In this document: positions 48,001-55,689 of the stretch, in pieces
Layout: each line of letters starts with the position of its first letter
How positions within the stretch are numbered: position 1 is the stretch's first letter
Program-made: the position numbers and the translations under genes
The notes under the pieces: generated by a model
The model's input: only the letters and a program-made list of their open reading frames with translations
What the model was told of the DNA's origin: nothing
Database searches by the model: none
NCBI GenBank assembly: GCA_023230825.1
Contig: JALNWO010000002.1
Span: 1 to 58,955 of the forward strand
From: Acholeplasmataceae bacterium
GTDB taxonomy: Bacteria > Bacillota_I > Bacilli_A > Acholeplasmatales > Acholeplasmataceae
DNA: 58,955 nucleotides
Reading direction: 5' to 3'

Positions 48001-51000
48001 AAGAAGTGAGGCAACCGCAGCTTTCACCGCTTGACCCATTAAGAGTTTATTCGTTACGTGATAGACTAAAGCGATTTCCATCATTTCATCAAAGAGAGCG
48101 ACATCCATAATTGCTTCAACATCTTTCGGTCCTTGAACAACGATTGCAGAGAAGTTTTCAATGCCGAGGCGATAGAAAACAGCGACAAAGTCAACTATAT
48201 CAGAACGAATAACTTGGCCATTCACAAGTGCTTCTTCGGGGATAGTAAATGAAGAAGCTGTTAAAGTTAAATCTACACCACCATTTTGTGCGAGTTGGTT
48301 GAGTAAATTTGCCAAAATCTGACGAGTAGATTCACTTTGAATGAGTAAGTCAATATAGTAATGATATAAATCAGAATCATTGATAAGTGCATCGAGTACA
48401 TTCAGACTTAAAATGACTTCAATATCGTGTGGGTTTGTCATCGGTATTGAGCTAAAGGAGTCAATACCTAAGTTATAGAACGTATCGGCTAAAAGTAAAA
48501 TGTCTGTTGTCTTTAGATAACCTGATGGATCTAAGAGATCTTCAGGAACTAAGAAGTCATTGGCATGATAATTCGCTCCACTAAGTCCTCGACCGCCCAA
48601 TTGTTTGTTGAGGGTGCTCGCAATTAAATTGCGTGAACTTTCATGTTGTGTTAACTTCGTTACGCTATATTGGACAAGTTCAGAGGTGAAAAGGAAGTCA
48701 AGACGAGGAACATCAATAATATATTCGATATCACGCGGATTTGTCATTGGTATCGAACTGAAGGAGTCGATGCCTAAGTTATAGAAGGTTTCTGCAAGAA
48801 TGAGAATATCTTCTGTCTTAATGTAACCCGTGTTATCTAATAAAGCTTCAGGGATTAAGAAATCATTGGCTCTAAAGTTTGCGCCACTTAAATTCCTATT
48901 ACTGAGTTGTTGGTTTAACAAATCGGCAATGATACTTCGTGATTTATTATCTTGAGTTAACTTGGTGAGACTGTATTTCATCAATTCTGATGTTAATAAG
49001 AAATCAAGTCCAGGAACACCAATGATATATTCAATATCACGAGGATTCGTTAAAGGTATGGAGCTAAAAGAGTCAATGCCTAAGTTGTAGAACGTTTCTG
49101 CTAAGATGAGAAGATCGTCGATCTTAATGTATCCTGATCCATCAAGTAAATTTTCAGGGATTAAGAAATCATTAGCGGTAAAGTTTGTGCCACCTAAGTT
49201 CCTGTTACTGAGTTGCTGATTTAAAATGGAAGCAATAGCTGCTCTTGAAGGCTCACTTTGAGTCAGTTTTGTAATAGTATAATGAATCAACTCAGATGTG
49301 AATAAGAAATCCAAACTAGGAACATCAATAATCGTTTCAATATCACGAGGGTTATTCATTGGAATCGAACTGAAGGAGTCAATCCCTAAGTTGTAGAACG
49401 TTTCCGCAAGAATCAAAATGTCTTCTTTTTTAATGTAGCCAGATTCATTTAATAAGTTTTCTGGAATTAAGAAATCATCTGCTTTAAAATTCGTGTTGTT
49501 CGCGTTTCTAGCATTAAATTGTTGGTTTAATGTTTGTGCCATTGCTTCTCTTGATGCGTCACTTTGTGTAAGTTTGGTAATCGCATAATGGATTAACTCA
49601 GACGTCAGTAAGAAATCGAGTCCTGCCACATCAATGATGGTTTCAATATCACGTGGGTTTGTCAGAGGAATTGAGCTAAACGTATCAATACCTAAGTGAT
49701 AGAAGGTTTCCGCTAAGATGAGAATATCTTCTGTCTTAACATAACCAGAACCATCTAAGAGTGTTTCTGGAATTAAGAAATCAGCGGCACTAAAACGTAC
49801 TCCACCTACATTTAAACGTTGGTTGAGGGTTTGAGCTAATAATTCACGGGTTTGACCACTTTGTGTTAGTTTTGTAATTGTGTATTTAATCAGTTCTGAT
49901 GTTAAAAGGAAATCAAGACCTGGTACACCAATTACGGTTTCGATATCGCGCGGGTTATTCATAGAAATTGAACTAAAGGAGTCAATACCTAAGTTATAGA
50001 AAGTTTCGACTAAAATTAAAATATCATCAGTTTTGATATAACCAAGGGGATTTAGCAATGTTTCAGGAAGATCAAAGTCTTCGGCATTAAAGCGTGTTCC
50101 ACGAACATTTTGGGCACGAAGTTGTCTATTAAGAAGTTCTGCGAAGAGTTCTTTAGATGCATCTCCTTGGAGTAAGTTTGTGACACTGTATTGAACCAAT
50201 TCAGAGGTAAATAAATGTTCAACAGCCTGAAGTGGTAATAAGACTTCAAGGTCACGTGGATTTGTCATTTGCACTGAGAAGTTAGTTAAATCGGTCATAT
50301 ATAAAGATTCAACAATTGTCATCAAATCAAGTTTTTTAATCCGCTCTTGATGATCCAGTAAATCACTTGGAATGATTAAATCATTTGGATTAAAAGCATT
50401 TGTATTTAAGCTTCGATTTGCTAAGTTTGCGATAACTACTCTTGTTTGATCACTTTGAAGAGCGACGTCAAAGGCATGATGAATCAACACTGAATCAAAT
50501 AGTTTATCAAACACAGTTGTTGGAATGAAATCAATGAAGCGATCGACTTGAGTCACTTGACTTAAGTCACTATATGAAGCAATGTTTAAGCGTGTTGCTG
50601 CTTCAACGAAAGTGACAAATTCGCGCGGATGAATTCGTCCTTCATCATCAAGGGCATCCTCAGGGACAATAAACATTTCAGCTGTAAACGTCGCACCTAA
50701 TTGTCGCTGGTCTAAAAGAGTGTTAATCCGACTTGCAAGGCCACTTCTGACGGTTTCACTTTGCAGGAGTTTATCGATGGTTTCATGGATGATGTTTGAA
50801 CTAAATAAATGATAAATAGAATTTTGTTCGACACCAACAACTTGAACCGGTTCTAATAATTCTAATAAGAAACTAGGTTCAGCGAATGGGGAATCAACAT
50901 CAAATTGAACGCCTAAAACAGCGATAAGCAAATCAGCTAACGCTTGATGGTTGATGTATTTTTCATCTAGATGGAAAAAGGATGCTTGAATGGTCCCAAC

Positions 51001-54000
51001 TGGTAATTTCAGTGGTTCAACAACGAGTTTGGTTGTTGCTTCAGCGAGAAGACTTGCAATCATATCGTTCGTTACAAGACTTTCATATAAAGCAAAGACT
51101 AAAGGTATTTGAACAACTTCATCGACAATGTCTCGTTGATCAGCAAAATCAAGAATTTCTCTTACATCATCTACTTTACGAATGGATGTTAGTTCATTGA
51201 AATTATTGATGTTAAGTTGTGTAATTGTATAAAGCATTTGTTTGGTCGCTTCATAATTAACATAGTCATATTTTAAACGGAAATCATCGGTCGTCAAGGG
51301 TTCATATGTTAGACCTCGAGCCGTTAACATCGTTGATAAGGTATCATTTGCAAAATCAAGAATGGTTTGATTTACTTGTTCATTTTCAATGACTTGTGCC
51401 ACAAGCGATGTAAGGATTTCAGCATCATATAAGTATTCAAGTTTTGTTTTATCATCTGCCTCAGCAATGAGATTATTTATATCTCTTAAGCCAACACCAC
51501 CACGGGTAGCAATTTCTAAATCTTGTTTTAAAAGCGCTTCAAAAAGGGTATATAGATGCGTTCCATCCATTCCTTCTTCATCAAAGAAACGAGCTTCAAG
51601 TTGTAAATCTACGTGAGATAAGTTTAAAACGGTTTCACCATTAATTTTCACTTCATTATTGATCAACTCGGCTACACTTTGGAGTAAAACCTCATCGTTT
51701 AAAAGTTCATCAAGTAACGCTCTTACAAGTAAGGTATCTGTTACATAATGAATAAGGTTTTTATCTAAGTATGTTTTCGATAGGATTTCTCGACTAATAC
51801 GATTGTAGCTACCACGGTTAAGGGTCTGCATCGTAAAATTATATTCTCTTGTTGTGATAAAGGCTTTGACATAGTTTTGAAGTTCTTCAACCCGAATGAG
51901 TCCATCGTTTTTAACTAAGACATCAAAAAGACGATCATAATAACGTTCATAAGTCGTTGTGATATTGAGCTGTTGATTTTCAAGCATTTCCAAACCTAAA
52001 TCGAAATAGGCTTCACCTAAAGCTTTTACTTGCTCAAGTTTAACGATGTTACTTGTTAATTCATGAATGAGACTAATAGAAAAGAGTTCATCTAAATTAT
52101 CTTCGTTAATGAGATCATAAATGGCTTCTGTTTGTTTAGCGGGACTTAAGATAAAGAAATGGTTAGGTAAGCTTAAATGACGTACATACCGAAAGATTTC
52201 ACTGAGTGTTTCAACTTTGAGACGACCTTCTGCGTCTAAAGAAACATCAAAATCAAAAAGTCCAGAAGTAATCGGTGCTAAATGTTCAATTTGAATGTTG
52301 TTATTAATTAGATCATATGCCATTTGGTGCACTGCATCATCTAATAAAACGTTTCTAAATAAATTGTTGATCGTAAGTTGATAAGCAAAACGGTCAATCA
52401 ATTGGATATCAACTTCATTAAAGGTTGTTAAAAGAATGGTTGGTGTAATTATCTCAAGGTTATAACCTAAGCTTTTACTTGGGCTACTAATGACTTCACT
52501 AAAGAGTTGGACACCAACTTTAATAAGTTCACTTAAGTTTTCACTATTTAAATCATCGGTTAAATAATAATCATCTTCGAAGGTAAACGAAGGAATCGCT
52601 TCGTTATCTTCAATGATTTGTTTTGCGATATTAACGGCATTGAATTTAAGTAGTGTTGAATTTAGAATTCGTCCAAAAGCATGATCAACTTTGCCTTCAT
52701 CAGTCAATAAAGTAATTAAAGAGACAGGGATATCATCTAATGAAGTGATTTCACTTAAGTTTTGCAGGGAGAAATGATAGAGGTTCGCTTCTGCATATGT
52801 TTCTCCTAAATTTAAAATCCCTTGAATAATATGGTTGATTTCATTCACCCATATCGATGAGTTAAAATCTGCTTCTTCCCAACCTTCTGGTAGAGCAATA
52901 GTACCCAACGAACCTAAATCAATTGGATTATCTTTAACATATTGCACAACAGTACTTAAAAGGATTGAATTTTGGTGTTGAACTGAATCAAAGGTTAATA
53001 ATGTCTTAACTGTTTCGTAAGGGAGTAAGTCTAGTAAATTGACTGTATTCAGTTCAGCTTCTCCTAAGCCTTGCGTTTTGATATGTGTCGCAACTTCATA
53101 ACCTAAATCTAAAAGCATTCTTAAATCCAATTCAATCGATGCTTGACTTATATTCTCAGGAATGGAAAGAATGTCAAGATTCATTTTATCTTGAGCATAT
53201 AGAAGCAACTCTGGGCTAGCAACAAGCAATTGTAAATTAAAGAGTTCACGTTTTAAAGCTCTAAACTGTGAGCCCGAAAGGTTAGCCAAACTGCTTACGA
53301 CTTCTAAATAAGCATCACGATTAAGTTGGTCAGTTATCGTTTGAAGGCTACTAAATTGATAAAAGGTCTCTGATAAATTTAAGATGGTTACGAGTTCTTG
53401 ACCATATTGGAAATCGTTTTCGAAAATAACGTTTTTAACAATGTCAAGTAAATCTTCATCAGCAATGAGTTGCTCAACAATCGGTTCAGCAACAAGTTCT
53501 AAGACTTCACCAACAAAATGGCTTTCTTCAAAAATTAAATTAATAATTTGCCGAGCATGGTTGAAGTTACCATCTTGTAATAAGATTTGGTCAACAACTT
53601 CAATCAGTTCATCATCACCAAAAAGACGGTCAAGTCCCATGGAAATAAGATGTTGATAAATTGAATCGACGTTGCTAAATTCTTCACGATAAATTGAATC
53701 TGGTTGGTTAAAGAGTTGGCTGATTTCATCAGCAATCTCTTCAACGGTTGCGTTATTGGTTGTATAAACAAAATAGTCAACCGCAACCGGTATCGTATGT
53801 AAAATGGTTTCTATTTTCGTTATTTCTTGTAATAAAAGGTGAATAATAGCGCCAGCATCTTCTGAGAGATAAACACCAGCATTAAAATCTTCACTTAATG
53901 GAAGTAAGGTTGTGTAATCAAAATCAGCAAAACTTTCCGCGAATAAAGCAACGATCATGTCGCCTAAGCGGTCGATATCTTCTTGAAGGAAACCTTCTTC

Positions 54001-55380
54001 ATATAAAAACTCTAGTTTTTCATGTAAGTAAGTCAGCGGGTCTTCATCCCATGAAATAAGATTATTAATTTGATCTTGAGTCAATAAGAATTCTAAAGCT
54101 AAAGGCGTTGCATTTAATAACTCCAATTGGCTGAGTGATTTAAGTGCGTGTCCGACATGTCTGAGTTGTTCGTTTGAAAGGTCAAATAATGCCGTTGGGT
54201 CTTCTACTAAACCGAGCCATTCACCAATGGATGCGGCTAAGAGAATATTTTCGATTGTTAATGTGAGAGCACTGGCTTCGTTTTCCCAATCGATGACTTT
54301 TAATTGCTCGATTAAATCAGCTGTATATTCGTTTTCTGTTGGATCAAAACCTAACAAATCTAAGATTGAGGGAAAATTCATCGCGAAATCAACGGCTGTT
54401 GGTGTAATCATAGGTAATAGTTTTGTTTCACCAATCAGTGCTAAGATTTGTTCGATTGCTTGAAAATCATCGTTATAATTGATCGTACCGATGTCAAATT
54501 GGTCGTCTAAATAACCTCTTTGATAAGCAGTTGAGGCGATACTGCCCACGCGGTGCAGTTCAGATCCTAAGGATAAATCCATGGGGTCATAATAAGGTGA
54601 TTTAACTTGAACAGTAAATAAATAATCAAAAAGTTTTACTTCTGCTTTCTCATTTTGAATCATAATTTGTGAAGTAATCTTTCCTGGACCTTTCTGATTT
54701 AACTCGGTAAACAACGTCATCCATTCATCGATAACAGATCCTGATTGATTTAATGGTGATACACTGAGTTGTTGTTCATCTCTTGGTGATGATAAAGTTG
54801 TTTCATTTCCAGGGTTTATTGCCCCTACCAAAACAATTAAAGGCATGACTAAAACCCAACCAGTAATCAGTCCTCTTAAAAAACCAATAAAGCCACCACC
54901 AAAACGAGAAGGGGCTTGAATACGTTTTTTAATCGGTTCACCGGCCGGTATATTTTCAATATGTCTAATAATTGCATGATGTTCATGCTCTGTCCAAAAC
55001 TTTTTAAATAGGGTTGTCGTTAAAATCCATTTAATGAGAGGGTAAATCATATAAAAGGCTAATAACTTAACAACGAGGTCAATTAAAGCGACAAAAATCC
55101 CGTTCTGTTCGGGATCAACTAAGTAAACACGGTATGCTTCATCAATTGGTTTTGGCAAAAACCATTCGACAAACTCAATCAGGCCTCCGGCCGGTAAAAA
55201 AGCTTGTACAGAAATAAAGGAAATGCCAATAATTGCTAAAGCAGTAATGATAAGACTAATAATTGTGTAGTAAAGAGTTTTTGTAATCCCTCTTTTCGCG
55301 CCAATTATTAAGTGTAAGAATGCCAGGAGAAATATCATTCCCCATTGCACGCTAAGTAAGACCACACTTAAAGTACTCAT
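45067..55380 (-). CDS. Giant CvpA-domain protein with about 3,200 residues of helical repeats
   Basis: A 10,314-base frame encoding 3,437 residues. The first 190 residues hold four membrane helices with the CvpA pattern: LHLIIGAKRGITKTLYYTI (about 23-41) and RFGGGFIGFLRGLITGWVL (about 160-178). CvpA is a small (about 160-residue) membrane protein needed for colicin V production and envelope integrity. The rest has no further membrane helix and is strongly acidic and helical. It is built of degenerate repeats of about 100 residues with the pattern LLTSELxxYxxTKLTQ, AxxLNxQL, DFLIPExLLD, GYIKTEDILILAETFYNLGI. Seven or so units are near-identical. AGGAGGG precedes the ATG and a consensus promoter lies upstream. 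I know no described protein with this architecture. The repeat tail follows an even number of helices, so which side it faces is unsettled. Confidence 0.85.
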   Translation of the reverse strand: MSTLSVVLLSVQWGMIFLLAFLHLIIGAKRGITKTLYYTIISLIITALAIIGISFISVQAFLPAGGLIEFVEWFLPKPIDEAYRVYLVDPEQNGIFVALIDLVVKLLAFYMIYPLIKWILTTTLFKKFWTEHEHHAIIRHIENIPAGEPIKKRIQAPSRFGGGFIGFLRGLITGWVLVMPLIVLVGAINPGNETTLSSPRDEQQLSVSPLNQSGSVIDEWMTLFTELNQKGPGKITSQIMIQNEKAEVKLFDYLFTVQVKSPYYDPMDLSLGSELHRVGSIASTAYQRGYLDDQFDIGTINYNDDFQAIEQILALIGETKLLPMITPTAVDFAMNFPSILDLLGFDPTENEYTADLIEQLKVIDWENEASALTLTIENILLAASIGEWLGLVEDPTALFDLSNEQLRHVGHALKSLSQLELLNATPLALEFLLTQDQINNLISWDEDPLTYLHEKLEFLYEEGFLQEDIDRLGDMIVALFAESFADFDYTTLLPLSEDFNAGVYLSEDAGAIIHLLLQEITKIETILHTIPVAVDYFVYTTNNATVEEIADEISQLFNQPDSIYREEFSNVDSIYQHLISMGLDRLFGDDELIEVVDQILLQDGNFNHARQIINLIFEESHFVGEVLELVAEPIVEQLIADEDLLDIVKNVIFENDFQYGQELVTILNLSETFYQFSSLQTITDQLNRDAYLEVVSSLANLSGSQFRALKRELFNLQLLVASPELLLYAQDKMNLDILSIPENISQASIELDLRMLLDLGYEVATHIKTQGLGEAELNTVNLLDLLPYETVKTLLTFDSVQHQNSILLSTVVQYVKDNPIDLGSLGTIALPEGWEEADFNSSIWVNEINHIIQGILNLGETYAEANLYHFSLQNLSEITSLDDIPVSLITLLTDEGKVDHAFGRILNSTLLKFNAVNIAKQIIEDNEAIPSFTFEDDYYLTDDLNSENLSELIKVGVQLFSEVISSPSKSLGYNLEIITPTILLTTFNEVDIQLIDRFAYQLTINNLFRNVLLDDAVHQMAYDLINNNIQIEHLAPITSGLFDFDVSLDAEGRLKVETLSEIFRYVRHLSLPNHFFILSPAKQTEAIYDLINEDNLDELFSISLIHELTSNIVKLEQVKALGEAYFDLGLEMLENQQLNITTTYERYYDRLFDVLVKNDGLIRVEELQNYVKAFITTREYNFTMQTLNRGSYNRISREILSKTYLDKNLIHYVTDTLLVRALLDELLNDEVLLQSVAELINNEVKINGETVLNLSHVDLQLEARFFDEEGMDGTHLYTLFEALLKQDLEIATRGGVGLRDINNLIAEADDKTKLEYLYDAEILTSLVAQVIENEQVNQTILDFANDTLSTMLTARGLTYEPLTTDDFRLKYDYVNYEATKQMLYTITQLNINNFNELTSIRKVDDVREILDFADQRDIVDEVVQIPLVFALYESLVTNDMIASLLAEATTKLVVEPLKLPVGTIQASFFHLDEKYINHQALADLLIAVLGVQFDVDSPFAEPSFLLELLEPVQVVGVEQNSIYHLFSSNIIHETIDKLLQSETVRSGLASRINTLLDQRQLGATFTAEMFIVPEDALDDEGRIHPREFVTFVEAATRLNIASYSDLSQVTQVDRFIDFIPTTVFDKLFDSVLIHHAFDVALQSDQTRVVIANLANRSLNTNAFNPNDLIIPSDLLDHQERIKKLDLMTIVESLYMTDLTNFSVQMTNPRDLEVLLPLQAVEHLFTSELVQYSVTNLLQGDASKELFAELLNRQLRAQNVRGTRFNAEDFDLPETLLNPLGYIKTDDILILVETFYNLGIDSFSSISMNNPRDIETVIGVPGLDFLLTSELIKYTITKLTQSGQTRELLAQTLNQRLNVGGVRFSAADFLIPETLLDGSGYVKTEDILILAETFYHLGIDTFSSIPLTNPRDIETIIDVAGLDFLLTSELIHYAITKLTQSDASREAMAQTLNQQFNARNANNTNFKADDFLIPENLLNESGYIKKEDILILAETFYNLGIDSFSSIPMNNPRDIETIIDVPSLDFLFTSELIHYTITKLTQSEPSRAAIASILNQQLSNRNLGGTNFTANDFLIPENLLDGSGYIKIDDLLILAETFYNLGIDSFSSIPLTNPRDIEYIIGVPGLDFLLTSELMKYSLTKLTQDNKSRSIIADLLNQQLSNRNLSGANFRANDFLIPEALLDNTGYIKTEDILILAETFYNLGIDSFSSIPMTNPRDIEYIIDVPRLDFLFTSELVQYSVTKLTQHESSRNLIASTLNKQLGGRGLSGANYHANDFLVPEDLLDPSGYLKTTDILLLADTFYNLGIDSFSSIPMTNPHDIEVILSLNVLDALINDSDLYHYYIDLLIQSESTRQILANLLNQLAQNGGVDLTLTASSFTIPEEALVNGQVIRSDIVDFVAVFYRLGIENFSAIVVQGPKDVEAIMDVALFDEMMEIALVYHVTNKLLMGQAVKAAVASLLNSQVQKQGLDLTVKAEQVKVPINALIDGRIRKDELAQLLTIFYELNIDTFSELGQISTIGQMKTIIDEAYFALMLESEIIYYLVGYVSQTEKVRNQLASTVSRYLLNGMDLDMPLIGDDFLFDQHDVIIDDGAYEGYLKKQELTQFYHSLYIFDTDQIRGANLETTVELLTDELLRTYAPNTMVIDEMLESHMMWTLFDRILNVDANERIEQGVLAYLSRFIANAGYGSLNFKAEDHLFRYHASALTPEGYVKREEIVKLIMSIDQIDLADGPSIRMLTDMVDANIDGFGRDDFDRFYESMIIQSLVSNMMLNERFIDGATKEVNKRQGRFNFTPELLYIPQEVIDDGLIFETEVKQLVKTFIILDIYEPDVSYITIALFTDLLDRNDDGFEDDLDRFLSSFIIFTYIDRVMKSDSLNVMVTKQANDALDKNVGAVNTSLTPDMVDGNGMFSKNEIRSLLTSIRLLDLETFGDLNDLGLIDILLLDNANDDLGTFLDSHYIRVMISRMVTSETIRTRIANAADFDVEALDLEATEKDPYGNLTKAETKQLFVALNTLAINDFNTISINNATMKDLTEEELDIVLVSNYFYQVIDLKMKVELDDKVTPVSLVQDGTVYHDYIKKTEIHGLFEALAVLDLDQTDAIDADHISIRQLKDLIAIDSYILRILISDAIVEHLDVPEVSKDVNGTMTIAELNNLITALEMILQDEDATIGSVDMTTLTLTTLQFNDLLNVGFDVDPVEGSPIVKRLISEQVIDVFGNRLDPNAYRTPKDIYHAELVFLKDALFELDILEITGDLNLEEVSIANVYNIHLYDSLILNRLISDEIVLVVDDMPTDAYDAPMVRYEEVGRLFRAMLVLNEPISGLDNLNTNVLTFTTIEIMRQEESLIIDRYISNALIGEPSIVTTNALDLDGHVQTIEITKLVAALNSIHGVDTVDEFVDFLVQTNDIFVLQPLLLTDSIILIDTVQARIIELLP
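48390..50290 (-). repeat. Tandem ~300-base coding repeats in the CvpA-type giant gene
   Basis: Copies recur with a period of 290-311 bases. A convenient landmark is the codons for NPRDIE, found near 50,250, 49,940, 49,650, 49,340, 49,035, 48,730 and 48,420 (on the plus strand, tatcacg-ggatt/ggtt). The units encode about 100 residues each and keep high nucleotide identity in blocks such as IDSFSSIPMTNP. This is recent tandem duplication within an older, diverged array that covers most of the gene. Confidence 0.8.
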
Positions 55381-55530
55381 ACACCCTCCTAAATTTATAT
55401 TTGTCGGATTTTCTTTTCATCACGATGACATGAACAAAGAAGTCGCCACGAAAGATTGTTGGAAAAATGGTGTAGGTGTGTCAGACGAATAAAAAAATCA
55501 AGACAATTTGCATTGATATGTCTACGTTTT

Positions 55531-55559
55531 ATCGTATCATTACTTATTAGTAATGTCAA
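55531..55559 (-). promoter_or_regulatory. Consensus promoter of the CvpA-type giant gene
   Basis: On the minus strand: a perfect TTGACA (55554-55559), a 17-base spacer and TACGAT (55531-55536), about 150 bases upstream of the ATG. This leaves a long leader. The 309 bases at 55381-55689 hold this promoter, an inverted repeat and the upstream gene's terminator, and no gene that I can see. Confidence 0.7.
55538..55555. promoter_or_regulatory. Inverted repeat in the promoter spacer, operator candidate
   Basis: CATTACT (55538-55544) and AGTAATG (55549-55555) are perfect 7-base inverted repeats separated by four bases. They fill the spacer and touch the -35, a position where a bound repressor would block RNA polymerase. 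Confidence 0.45.
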
Positions 55560-55607
55560 TAATATCTTGGGAAATTATATCGCAGCAAAGCAAATAAATG
55601 ACTTTTG

Positions 55608-55643
55608 ATAAAAAAAATTAAAAAATGTTCTATTTAAGAACAT
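55608..55643 (-). terminator. Terminator of the dehydratase gene
   Basis: A 7-bp stem (55625-55631 with 55637-55643) closes a 5-base loop and is followed on the minus strand by TTTTT-AA-TTTTTTTT. It lies about 47 bases after the stop at 55690. Confidence 0.75.
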
Positions 55644-55689
55644 ATCCTTATCATTGTTTTATTATCGAAATATGGTTAAATTATTAACA

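Noticed and set aside
48390..50290. EF-hand loops in the DGSGYIKTED blocks of the CvpA-type giant.
   Set aside because: With the Gly and Ile aligned to loop positions 6 and 8, position 1 is Leu rather than Asp, so the calcium-site pattern fails.
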